DNA of 64,000 nt from Vibrio diabolicus. Its GTDB lineage: Bacteria > Pseudomonadota > Gammaproteobacteria > Enterobacterales > Vibrionaceae. The DNA lies in NCBI GenBank assembly GCA_001048675.1, contig CCKK01000002.1, forward strand, positions 682,001 to 746,000, read 5' to 3'. Of the stretch, positions 56,170 through 64,000 are shown piece after piece (within the stretch, counting starts at the first letter, position 1; each line of letters starts with the position of its first letter). The notes beneath the pieces are model-generated. The model was given only the letters and a program-made list of their open reading frames with translations. It made no database searches and was not told where the DNA came from. A program made the translations under genes and the position numbers.

Positions 56170-56673
56170 ATGCTGTTTTTAATAGGATTACAAGCGGCGC
56201 TAATAGGGATTGGTGCGACTTTGGTAATGGATTTATGGGCTTGGATACAAAGGAGAGTGTTTGGTATTCCCTCACTAAACTATGCATTGGTTGCGCGCTG
56301 GGTTTTATACATGCCCAAAGGAAAGCTTATGCATGCGCCAATTATGGCAACAGACCCGATGTCGGGAGAAAAAGCACTCGGTTGGCTTTTGCACTATGCC
56401 ATTGGTGTTGTTTTCGCTTTGGCTCACATTGCTGCTTTTGGGCATCATTGGTTGGTAGAGCCTAGTCTAGTGCCCGGCTTAGTCACTGGTGTGGTAACGT
56501 TGGTCTTCCCATTTTTTGTCATTCAACCTTGTTTAGGATTTGGTTTTGCTGCCAGTAAAACCCCAACACCTTGGAAAGCCCGGTTTATTAGCACATTGGC
56601 GCATTTAGCTTATGGCTTGGGTTTATTCATAGCCGGGTTTGCAATCAAAGTGGCGAGCCATTATTTTGCATAG
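56170..56673 (+). CDS. DUF2938 family membrane protein
   Basis: 167 residues with four membrane helices. Family text: LIGIGATLVMDLWAWIQRRV, NYALVARWVLYMPKGKLMHA, GWLLHYAIGVVFALAHIAAF, and TLVFPFFVIQPCLGFGFAASKTP. The function of DUF2938 is unknown; conserved His and Met/Pro positions (MHAPIM, HHW) are compatible with metal handling. GAGGAG stands before the ATG. Control by the divergent MerR regulator is indicated by the promoter architecture. Confidence 0.85.
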   Translation: MLFLIGLQAALIGIGATLVMDLWAWIQRRVFGIPSLNYALVARWVLYMPKGKLMHAPIMATDPMSGEKALGWLLHYAIGVVFALAHIAAFGHHWLVEPSLVPGLVTGVVTLVFPFFVIQPCLGFGFAASKTPTPWKARFISTLAHLAYGLGLFIAGFAIKVASHYFA

Positions 56674-56905
56674 GGAATATGAGCATCATGAAAACGAGTT
56701 GTTTTTGTTTTTATTTATGATGCTCAAATCTTGGTCGTTTTTGGCGCGTTGCTCATAGTGGGCCGATATGTTTGAGGTCTGTCGTATTTATCCAAGACGT
56801 AAAGTCGGCGAACATTTAACATTGCCTTAACGCCAGAATGGCAAGCGGTTTACCAAGAAAAATTAAAATTATCTGGTTTGACATAAAGAATATTAAGGGT
56901 TTCAG

Positions 56906-57935
56906 ATGGCTTCAAAAGTGGCAGGGATATCAATACTGAGCTTATTGGCAGCGCCAGTTGCGATGGGAGAAACAGCCAGTGCTTATGATTTATGTTTGCT
57001 AGACAAAATTAAGCAAAGCAAAGGTGAGGAAACCATAAAGAGCATTCGCGCGCAGTGTGAGCTTGATGCAGTAACAAGTACAGTGCCCGCAGATCCAGAA
57101 ATTGAAGAACCTGAGGAGCTTCAGGAAAGCTTGGTCGACAAGCGTTTGGAATCAGAACGAGAAAACGCCTTTGAACCATTTAGTTTGGTGGCGCATCGTG
57201 TTAACTACATCTTGCCATTCACTTACAGTGATCGCGTAAATAAGCGTGCTTATGCGGACACTAAGTACGGAGATGAGCTGCGTAAGGAAGAAGCTGAGTT
57301 CCAAATTAGTTTTAAAGTGCCAATGAACTACGACGATTTGTTGTTTGATGGGGATGGTTTGTTCTTTGGTATGACGCTAAAGTCATTTTGGCAGGTGTAT
57401 ACAGGAGCAGCATCGCGTCCATTTCGTGAAACCAATTATCGTCCTGAGTCTTTTTTATTATACCCCGACAGACTGGAAGCCACTTGATGGTTCGACTTGG
57501 TTAGGTTTTGGTATTGAACATGAGTCGAATGGGCAGAGACAAGAGTTATCGCGCAGTTGGAATCGTGTTTACGCCAACTTAACCTTTGCGAAAGACAATT
57601 TTGCGGTTTCTCTTCAACCGTGGTGGCGTATACCTGAGGATGAAAAAACATCTCCGAATGATCCTAAAGGTGATGATAACCCGGATATCGAAGATTACAT
57701 GGGGCACTTTGAGCTATCGAGTGCGTACAAATGGAATGGTTATGAGTTTACCTTCTTAGGCCGCCAGAACTTCCAAACGCATAAAGGCTTTGCCGAATTA
57801 GGGGTGTCATTTCCGATCTGGGGCAAACTTCAGGGATACGCACAGTACTCGACGGGGTATGGTAAGAGCTTGATTGACTATGATCATAATCAGCAGCGTA
57901 TTGGTGTTGGTATTGCGATCAACGGTGTTCTGTAG
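56906..57935 (+). pseudogene. pldA: outer-membrane phospholipase A, frameshifted
   Basis: Frame 1 (56906-57487) encodes a signal peptide (to about SAYDL), a periplasmic leader and the first barrel strands (FKVPMNYDDLLFDGDGLFFG, FRETNYRPESF). It then runs off in LLYPDRLEAT*. The rest is in the next frame from the T6 run at 57450-57455: YYTPTDWKPLDG, the catalytic IEHESNG...SRSWNRVY (His, Ser and Asn of OMPLA), PWWRIPEDEK, NPDIEDYMGHFEL and LIDYDHNQQRIGVGI. Removing one T yields a 342-residue intact OMPLA. OMPLA hydrolyses phospholipids in the outer leaflet. As written the catalytic part would not be translated with the signal peptide. Confidence 0.87.
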
Positions 57936-58029
57936 TTTTTCGGTAGCCCAATAGAAATAAACGCTGGCAATTGAGATTTCAGTATTTAGAATGCGTGGCT
58001 GAAATTGATTTCCAACCTAGAGTGATTTT

Positions 58030-58488
58030 ATGCTTCGTGATTACACCTTCGATTGTCTTGTAACCATGCCTCGTCATGAACTGGAAGAGTTTAGTGCTCG
58101 CATGATCAGTAAAATGGTGCCTGAAGACGTGATGAATGAGCTATTTACTTTCGATCAAGAAGAAGTGGATAGCGAAGACCGTATGTTGTCTGCACGTCTT
58201 GATGCCATGTTACGCATGACAGCAATCGCACTGAGTGAAATTCAACAAGCGTTTGATGACTCAGACAATGCGAAGCAAAATAGCGAGCGAATGACGCGAC
58301 TGGTTCTTTGGCATTTCTATGCGATTTCATTCCATTTGGAAGAGGCGATCACGTTAGAAACACACTGTGCACTAGTGGAAAAGCTACTCGAAAATACACC
58401 TTCGGATGTTTTTGATTGGGTAAAAACATTGACGGAACTTCTGCACACTTACGCTGAAATCAACGCGAAAGAAAACCCTCAAGACTAA
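58030..58488 (+). CDS. helical cytoplasmic protein, unknown
   Basis: 152 residues, acidic and mostly helical (LEEFSARMISKMVPEDVMNE, DRMLSARLDAMLRMTAIALS, RLVLWHFYAISFHLEEAITL, FDWVKTLTELLHTYAEI). No signal peptide, membrane helix or catalytic motif is seen. I do not recognise it with confidence (a Vibrio-restricted DUF is likely). AGAGTG precedes the ATG. Single-gene unit with a strong terminator. Confidence 0.65.
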   Translation: MLRDYTFDCLVTMPRHELEEFSARMISKMVPEDVMNELFTFDQEEVDSEDRMLSARLDAMLRMTAIALSEIQQAFDDSDNAKQNSERMTRLVLWHFYAISFHLEEAITLETHCALVEKLLENTPSDVFDWVKTLTELLHTYAEINAKENPQD

Positions 58489-58512
58489 GGTTTTTGTCGT
58501 TAATCCTTCAGT

Positions 58513-58544
58513 AAACAAGGCGAGCCATCCGGTTCGCCTTGTTT
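58513..58544 (+). terminator. terminator of the helical protein gene
   Basis: 14-bp stem AAACAAGGCGAGCC-ATCC-GGTTCGCCTTGTTT (one G-T pair), then TATTTTT. Confidence 0.9.
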
Positions 58545-58821
58545 TATTTTTGCATCTGCAAAATCCGCAGTTTTGTACTTTTGACGTACACCACAAGCCT
58601 CGCTTTAAGTTCGCTTCTCACTAGCGAATAGGGCGATTCCTTCTTACACTAAAATCAAAGTATTTGTTTTCGAACACTTTAATGCGTCATTAAGGTGTGT
58701 CTTCCAATCCACTTAAATACGGATAATTTATGTCGGAGAACGTTCTGGTTTTTAAATTTAGGCCTATTTTGAAGCGCATATGCCTTCTATCTCGGCTACA
58801 TTTTCGTTGCAGGCGTAAATA

Positions 58822-59826
58822 ATGGACCCGTTAACGCAAGGTTTACTGGGTGCAGCTTTGCCACTGGCCGTGAGCAACAAGCGACACCTTGCAGTTGTTG
58901 GCGTATTGGGCGTGGTCTCTGGGATGGCTCCGGATTTAGATGTGCTCATCCGTTCTTCAACTGATCCTTTGCTTTATTTGGAATACCATCGCCATTTTAC
59001 TCACTCGCTCTTGTTTATCCCGTTTGGTAGTTTCATTTGTGCTTTGTTGTTGTATCCGTTGTTCGCAAAAAAGCGAGGACTAAGCTTCCGGCAGAGTTGG
59101 TTTTATTGTGCCCTTGGTTATAGCACCCATGCGCTGTTAGATGCTTGCACCAGCTATGGGACTCAGCTTTTTTGGCCGATAAGCAACACACGCTATGCTT
59201 GGAACACAATCTCGGTTATCGACCCCGCTTTCACATTTCCTATTTTGATCCTGCTTTTGTTTGCCGCACTGAAGCGAAATCGAAATTACGCGCGTGTCGC
59301 ATTTCTATGGTCTCTGGCTTATCTGACTCTTGGGGTTATTCAACGAGATAGAGCAGAAGCGGCCGGGTGGAAAATCGTCCAAGAGCGACAACACAGTGCT
59401 GTGCAGCTAAAAGCAAAACCAACCTTCGGCAATCTTTTGGTCTGGAAAGTGATTTATGAAACGGAAGATAGCTACTATGTGGATGCGGTAAGAGTGGGGC
59501 GTTCAATAAAAATCTACCCAGGCGAATCCACACCAAAGCTCAATGTGAAGACTCAATTTCCATGGCTCGATCCGCAATCGCAGCAAGCGAAAGACATCGA
59601 ACGTTTCCGTTGGTTTTCAAATGGTTTTGTAGCGCAAGACCCGAATAACGAAATGCGAATTGTTGACGTGCGTTACTCCATCGTGCCAAACCAAATTAAT
59701 GCGCTGTGGGGCATCAATCTATCCCCAAAAGCCAGCGCGGATGAACACGCCGAATACACTGCTCATCGAGGTAGTACAGCGGAAGACCGCCAAACTTTTC
59801 TCAATATGCTTACGGATTTTGAGTGA
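58822..59826 (+). CDS. YdjM-like membrane-bound metal-dependent hydrolase
   Basis: 334 residues. The YdjM/DUF457 N-terminus is plain: MDPLTQGLLGAALPLAVSNK, SGMAPDLDVLIRSSTDPLLY, EYHRHFTHSLLFIPFGS (HRHFTHS metal-site motif) and THALLDACTSYGTQLFWP. About five membrane helices are followed by a soluble C-terminal domain from ~190. In E. coli YdjM is LexA-regulated; I did not find a SOS box here. The catalytic reaction is unproven in the family. Confidence 0.85.
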   Translation: MDPLTQGLLGAALPLAVSNKRHLAVVGVLGVVSGMAPDLDVLIRSSTDPLLYLEYHRHFTHSLLFIPFGSFICALLLYPLFAKKRGLSFRQSWFYCALGYSTHALLDACTSYGTQLFWPISNTRYAWNTISVIDPAFTFPILILLLFAALKRNRNYARVAFLWSLAYLTLGVIQRDRAEAAGWKIVQERQHSAVQLKAKPTFGNLLVWKVIYETEDSYYVDAVRVGRSIKIYPGESTPKLNVKTQFPWLDPQSQQAKDIERFRWFSNGFVAQDPNNEMRIVDVRYSIVPNQINALWGINLSPKASADEHAEYTAHRGSTAEDRQTFLNMLTDFE

Positions 59827-59867
59827 TGGTTTTTACTTTGGGTACCGATGCGGTGTCGTAATAACTA

Positions 59868-60260
59868 TCACGCTGACTGAAAGTCCTTCACTAGGGTAGG
59901 CTTGCTGGCGAAGAAAACTTTGCCAAACAGAGACTTGTACTTCCATCCAAGAGACAACAGTCGTTTTGCTAAGCTTTTGTTTTCAATGATAGCGACCTCA
60001 ACGCCTTGGTAATGATATGGATGGCTTTTAATGTAGTCGATAAATGCAGTAAGCACACCTTGCCCGCGAACGGAGGGCGCAAAGTTGACTGCAACAATGG
60101 AAAAGCGCTGACTGCCAACAGGGCAACGGACAAAGCAGTGCCCAAGCGGATGAGTGATGGTCTCGGAAAACTCAGGAAACGCGCGAGACTCTAGCTCTTG
60201 AGAGAGTGCATCGTATTGTTGACATAAATGATAAAAAAGTTGTTTCGCTTCGCTGTTCAT
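59868..60260 (-). CDS. GNAT-like acetyltransferase
   Basis: 130 residues. Motif A is FAPSVRGQGVLTAFIDYIKS (RGQGV loop, about 61-80), with VAIIENKSLAKRLLSLGW as motif B. The N-terminus is a short helix pair; the domain is compact but complete. It lies convergent with the YdjM-like gene. The substrate is unknown. Confidence 0.75.
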   Translation of the reverse strand: MNSEAKQLFYHLCQQYDALSQELESRAFPEFSETITHPLGHCFVRCPVGSQRFSIVAVNFAPSVRGQGVLTAFIDYIKSHPYHYQGVEVAIIENKSLAKRLLSLGWKYKSLFGKVFFASKPTLVKDFQSA

Positions 60261-60512
60261 ATCGGTGCCGCTTACTTGTAACTTGGTTTAAAGGCATTGA
60301 TTTCACGAACATTGTAACCATAGGCAGAAAGACAAAATGCGGTGAATTTTTACAGTGGTGATTTCCTATTTTTGAAACCTAACTTGTTACAAGTGAAGTT
60401 GATTAGATTTTATATGGTACTTGGGGATGAGTGTTTCTAGTTGAAGGGAGAATACGCTGGTTACTGGATTCTTACCGGAGTTCCTGTATTAAAAGGAGAA
60501 CCTCTTGGTTTA
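60261..60512. other. intergenic region with possible sRNA start
   Basis: 252 bp upstream of an orphan terminator; see the candidate small RNA at 60415-60546. No protein-coding frame is seen. Confidence 0.35.
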
Positions 60513-60546
60513 ATGCCGCTCGTTTAACTACGAGTGGCATCTTTTT
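60415..60546 (+). ncRNA. candidate small RNA
   Basis: A strong plus-strand terminator (60513-60546) lies where no plus-strand gene ends: the YdjM-like stop is at 59826, ~690 bp upstream. The 100 bp before it have no open frame but several unpaired-looking GGA motifs (AAGGGAG, CTGGATT, CCGGAG, AAGGAG), like CsrA sites, and an AT-rich stretch near 60400 that could hold a promoter. The 5' end is a guess. It could equally be the tail of a long read-through message. Confidence 0.35.
60513..60546 (+). terminator. orphan terminator
   Basis: Stem ATGCCGCTCGT-TTAACT-ACGAGTGGCAT with one mismatch pair, then CTTTTTG. Confidence 0.8.
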
Positions 60547-60585
60547 GTATTTCGTCATCTTGTACAGCGACGAAGGTGCGTGATA

Positions 60586-60676
60586 TAGGATCTTCTATCC
60601 TAGCTCTTTATGGTCAAAATTGTCTCTTTAACCACTCAGCACGTTGCTATTAGATTCCTAGTCTCGCTGGAATGAC
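60586..60676. repeat. possible REP-like imperfect palindromes
   Basis: TAGGAT-CTTCT-ATCCTA (60586-60602) and an imperfect hairpin with arms GATTCC...GGAATGAC (60653-60676) that resembles short interspersed palindromes scattered in Vibrio genomes. Only one copy is in this window, so repetition is not shown. Confidence 0.3.
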
Positions 60677-60750
60677 ACAAAACATCGTTAAGCTATTGGC
60701 ATTAAATCACTTGGTCCGTTTTTGCTTATTCTTGAGGGCTTAACTAGGCG

Positions 60751-62512
60751 CTACTCTAAGTGCTTAAATTGCAACGCCACAAGTCGCTGATACAACTCAC
60801 AGCTTTGCATTAATGATTGGTGGTTACCAACATCGACTAACTCACCATTGTCCAGCACAGCTATTTTATCCGCATGTTGGATAGTCGAAAGACGATGAGC
60901 AATGATAAGCGTTGTGCGTCCTTTCATCAGTGCTTCAAGTGCTTGCTGAACATGGTGCTCACTTTCACTATCAAGGGCGCTGGTGGCTTCATCCAGCAGT
61001 AAGATTTTTGGATCTTTTAGAATCGCGCGAGCAATCGCAATGCGCTGCTTTTGACCGCCTGATAGTCTAACGCCGCGCTCGCCTAAAAAGCTGTGATAGC
61101 CTTCGGGAAGCTTCTCAATAAACTCATGGGCATGAGCTTTTTTGGCGGCTTCGATGACTTGTTCATCCGTGGCTTCTGGATTGCCGTAGCGAATATTATG
61201 GAATACATCATGGCTAAACAGCGCGGGTTGTTGTGGTACGAGTGCCATTTGGCGCCGAAGCTCGTTTGGGTCGAACTGTCGAATATCTTCACCACCAAAC
61301 AACACTTGCCCTTGCTGCGGGTCATAAAAGCGTTGCAGCAATTCGAATAGTGTCGTTTTACCTGCACCAGAAGGGCCGACCAACGCCAATACTTTGCCTT
61401 GTTCAGCGGTTAGGTTTAATCCTTTGATAGCAGGTTGATTTGGGCGAGAAGGGTAGTTGAAACTCACCGAATTAAAGTTAACCTCAGCAGGCATGTCGGA
61501 ACGGACAGGCAAATGGTTGCTTGGCGCTTTAATATCGCTGTCTACTTGAAGGATCTCAATCAGTCGCTCGGTAGCACCTGCGGCTCTTTGCAGTTCACCC
61601 ATGACTTCGGAAATGGTTGCAGTCGATGAGGCAACCATAATGGCATAAAACACAAATGCGGCTAGGTCACCCGCAGACATCTTTCCGTGAATCACATCGC
61701 TGCCGCCAACCCAAAGCATGCCTGCAATTGCGCTGAACACAATCACAATAACGCTAGAGATTAGGATTGCGCGCTGTTTTACTCTCTGTCTGCCTACTTC
61801 ATAAGCTTTTTCCACCTCGACAGCGAAAGCCGCTCGTTCGTACGGCTCTGAGCTAAAACTTTGCACGGTTTTAATATGTTCTATCGCTTCACCTGCGTAG
61901 CTGCCGACATCGGCCATTGAGTCCTGACTTTGGCGAGAGAGCGCACGCACGCGTCGTCCATAAAACAAAATTGGAACCAGAACCAAAGGCACAGAAGCCA
62001 GCACAATCAGTGTGAGCTTAACGTTGGTGGCAAACAACATTATGATGGCCCCAAAGCACATCAAAGCGCTACGCATCGCCATCGAGAACGATGAACCAAT
62101 AATGCTTTGCAGCAACGTGGTATCGGTAGTCAGGCGCGACATAATATCGCCGCTACTGTTGGTCTCAAAATAGCTCGGATGCAGCGTAATCACATGGTTA
62201 AACACCGCAAGGCGAATATCCGCACTGACGCGCTCACCTACGGAAGACACAAGGTAGAAGCGAAAGAACGTCCCAATGGCAATACACAGTGTGACACCGA
62301 CAATAAACTGAATCGCATTGGTGAGCTCTTGCAATGATTGCTGAGCAAAGCCTTGGTCGATAAGTATGCGTACTCCATAGCCAACGGATAACGTCAAACT
62401 TGCTGTCGCGACAAGGGCAACCAAGGCCGCCGCAACCCGCCATTTATAAGGTACAATAAAGGTGTTGAGTTTAAGAAGAATGCTGAGATTTTTGTTATTT
62501 TTTCTTGCTCAT
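60751..62512 (-). CDS. ABC exporter (MsbA-like half transporter), frameshift after codon 4-6
   Basis: A six-helix membrane domain plus nucleotide-binding domain: Walker A GPSGAGKTTL, Q-loop VPQQPALFSHDVF, signature LSGGQKQRIAIARA, Walker B ILLLDEATSALDSES and His switch IIAHRLSTI. The long frame begins without a proper ATG inside helix 1 (62424). Upstream, ATG AGC AAG at 62512 fits a ribosome start but meets a stop because of six A (T6 at 62498-62503 on the plus strand). With five A it reads MSKKNNKNLSILLKLNTFIV and joins helix 1, giving 586 residues, the usual size. It may export lipids or drugs. A sequencing error is the simplest explanation. Confidence 0.88.
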
Positions 62513-62679
62513 GAGTAACTCACAAAGCGTTTTAGGTACCTGGCATAGTAAGCCAGTTTGGTTGGTGAGACCAGCGAACTGCCGCATTCAGATTAGGAAG
62601 TTCACTGGGATAGCCAATATCGCATCGAAAATCACTTAAACGTCTAAGAGACGAGAATCAGCTTTTAGCTAGGAGGGGG

Positions 62680-63294
62680 TTAAGCACGGCTTTTGGCGAG
62701 TAGCAGGTCGACTTTTCCTTTTGCTGTTTTACTAACCGTTTGCATCAACTGAAAACTTGGCTTAACGATACCTGAGTTTTCTAATCCTTCTACCATTAAG
62801 AGCCAAAGCTTGGCCGTCATTTGCGCATCGGCTAGTGCGCGGTGAAAAACACCGTCGTTGTCGATATTTTTATAGCGAACAAGTTCACCTAGCTTGTGTG
62901 ACGGAGCATCTTGAATGAGCCGTCTTGCCACCAGTAAGGAGCAAGCAAACTCACCTGAATAACCACAGTTGATTCGCTCAAGCTCTGCATCTAAAAATCG
63001 TTTATCGAAAGACGCGTTATGAGCGATAAGGTTCTCGCCAGCAATGAACTCACTAAATGATGTCATTACCTCTTCGCAGCTTGGTGCCGTTCGCAACATG
63101 TTATTGGTAATGCCGGTGTAGTTCTCAATGAAGGAGCTCACTCTGAAACCGGGATTCATGAGTTGCTGAAAACTATCAACAACCTCGCCATCGACTAACT
63201 TTACCGCACCAATTTCTATTGCACGGTCACCCAAAGTAGGAGAGAGACCAGTGGTTTCAAAGTCGAGTACGACCACAGAGTTTGCTTGAGGCAT
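62680..63294 (-). CDS. DEDDh 3'-5' exonuclease
   Basis: 204 residues from the ATG at 63294; an open frame to 63396 would add a hydrophobic leader but has no matching ribosome site. Exo[14 protein letters not shown] (Asp and Glu), Exo[16 protein letters not shown] (Asp), Exo[16 protein letters not shown] (His and Asp) are all present, the DnaQ/PolC-type proofreading exonuclease set. It is a stand-alone DnaQ-like nuclease, possibly of the RNase T/ExoX branch, degrading DNA or RNA ends. Divergent from the last gene of the window. Confidence 0.9.
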   Translation of the reverse strand: MPQANSVVVLDFETTGLSPTLGDRAIEIGAVKLVDGEVVDSFQQLMNPGFRVSSFIENYTGITNNMLRTAPSCEEVMTSFSEFIAGENLIAHNASFDKRFLDAELERINCGYSGEFACSLLVARRLIQDAPSHKLGELVRYKNIDNDGVFHRALADAQMTAKLWLLMVEGLENSGIVKPSFQLMQTVSKTAKGKVDLLLAKSRA

Positions 63295-63649
63295 AAAATT
63301 TTCCAGCTGAGTAATATTGCGCAAGAGTATTATCGAAAGCGACAGAAAAAGAAAGGCGAACGCAATGGTGAATATCTGTTTATCTTTACTCCACAAAGTC
63401 AGTGTTCGTCGTCCACTGTTTATGGACAGGTACGTTCTGGCTTACCCATCGTGGCTTGCGCGTTAGCCTTATATCTCAAATGTTTTTCGGCCTTTTGACT
63501 CATTTCAATTGAGCATTAAATTTCGATATAAAATACTGATTATAAATTGATTTTATAAATCCACTTCGGCATCATTCACGGCTTGATTTTGAAGATGAAT
63601 GTCATCACGGCAAAAATTAGAACAGCTTATAATGCGAGGCTAGGGAACG

Positions 63650-64000
63650 ATGGAACAAATGAAAAATCACTATTTAGAGATACCTGAAGAAAGAAAATTG
63701 CGTATTTTTCGTGAAGAAGACGAACGTTTCTACAGCTTTTGGGAAAAAATGCTTGATGAAAAGCAGTCCTTTTATCAACAACCTCTCAAAAGAATGAAAG
63801 GCGACGCTTGGTATTCGCTTGATGCATTCTTCACTGCTTCAGAATACGGACAACATCAGGCCTCGCCAGCTTATATAAAAAGAGCGCTTGAGTTACTGAA
63901 TAACGTGTACTTACTGGCCAATCATTCAGATCAAGTTGTTGAATTCTCCGTTGGGCACCGACATTTTTCGGAAGTAGGTAACCGTTCTGTTGCAGGAGGA
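63650..64000 (+). CDS. unidentified protein, cut by the window end
   Basis: 117 codons are visible from the ATG at 63650, with GGGAA just upstream, and the frame stays open to the window edge. The text is hydrophilic and aromatic-rich (LRIFREEDERFYSFWEKML, GDAWYSLDAFFTASEYGQHQ, YIKRALELLNNVYLLANH). No signal peptide or known motif is seen. A second in-frame ATG at 63659 is possible. Function unknown. Confidence 0.6.
   Translation, partial: MEQMKNHYLEIPEERKLRIFREEDERFYSFWEKMLDEKQSFYQQPLKRMKGDAWYSLDAFFTASEYGQHQASPAYIKRALELLNNVYLLANHSDQVVEFSVGHRHFSEVGNRSVAGG

Overview
The window looks like part of the second chromosome of a marine Vibrio of the Harveyi clade (V. parahaemolyticus / alginolyticus / harveyi type). 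The main reasons are an adjacent convergent cqsS-cqsA pair (CAI-1 quorum sensing), a textbook Qrr small RNA with its LuxO and sigma-54 sites, a vibriolysin-type M4 protease, DcuC, CheV, KatG, and the gene density and base composition. No rRNA, tRNA, CRISPR array, IS element or prophage was seen. All calls come from reading the sequence; no database search was run.

Layout. 0-5 kb: BOF-fold periplasmic protein and outer-membrane barrel, VRR-NUC nuclease, OxlT-like MFS transporter, small membrane protein. 5-12 kb: LemA/M48 protease pair, DcuC, a membrane fatty-acid desaturase behind a FabR-like operator, a GNAT enzyme, a HAD phosphatase. 12-16 kb: cqsS and cqsA facing each other across a shared terminator. 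16-22 kb: RbgA/YlqF-like GTPase, then a decaying c-di-GMP/regulator cluster (frameshifted EAL response regulator, a 49-residue internally deleted LuxR-type regulator, an intact GGDEF enzyme, a frameshifted LysR regulator) and a NarL-type regulator. 22-29 kb: CheV, a type IV pilin-like protein, TauE and RarD transporters, a MAPEG protein, the Qrr sRNA gene, an exonuclease/phosphatase-family lipoprotein. 29-36 kb: vibriolysin-like protease, a guanidine-II riboswitch with a SugE/Gdx exporter, EamA, Nudix, GNAT, coniferyl-aldehyde-type dehydrogenase. 36-42 kb: YbaK, a CDGSH/glutamate-synthase fusion, KatG, and a Xre-RES toxin-antitoxin pair. 42-52 kb: OafA-type acyltransferase, NifW-like protein, gloA-nemA, thioesterase, MazG-like, universal stress protein, frameshifted MgtE, an AAA ATPase, a periplasmic AGE-like protein, a DUF2999-type protein. 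52-54 kb: a 1.7 kb AT-rich insertion. 54-64 kb: lipoprotein and membrane protein, second peptide deformylase, MerR/DUF2938 pair, frameshifted phospholipase A, YdjM-like protein, ABC exporter, DEDDh exonuclease, and the start of an unidentified gene.

Most unusual: the 3' end of the DUF2999-type gene is duplicated as a perfect 39-bp direct repeat (52037-52075 and 53713-53751). The repeats bracket two tightly coupled AT-rich genes (an unrecognised 256-residue protein and a Sel1-repeat lipoprotein) with no integrase. This resembles a very small integrative element or cargo cassette inserted into a gene end and regenerating its stop codon.

Five genes (EAL regulator, LysR, MgtE, PldA, ABC exporter) are each broken by a one-base indel at a homopolymer, and each regains family-typical length when that base is corrected. 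Either the assembly has homopolymer errors or these are recent mutations. The frameshift calls should be read with that caveat; the internally deleted regulator at 19013-19162 cannot be explained that way.
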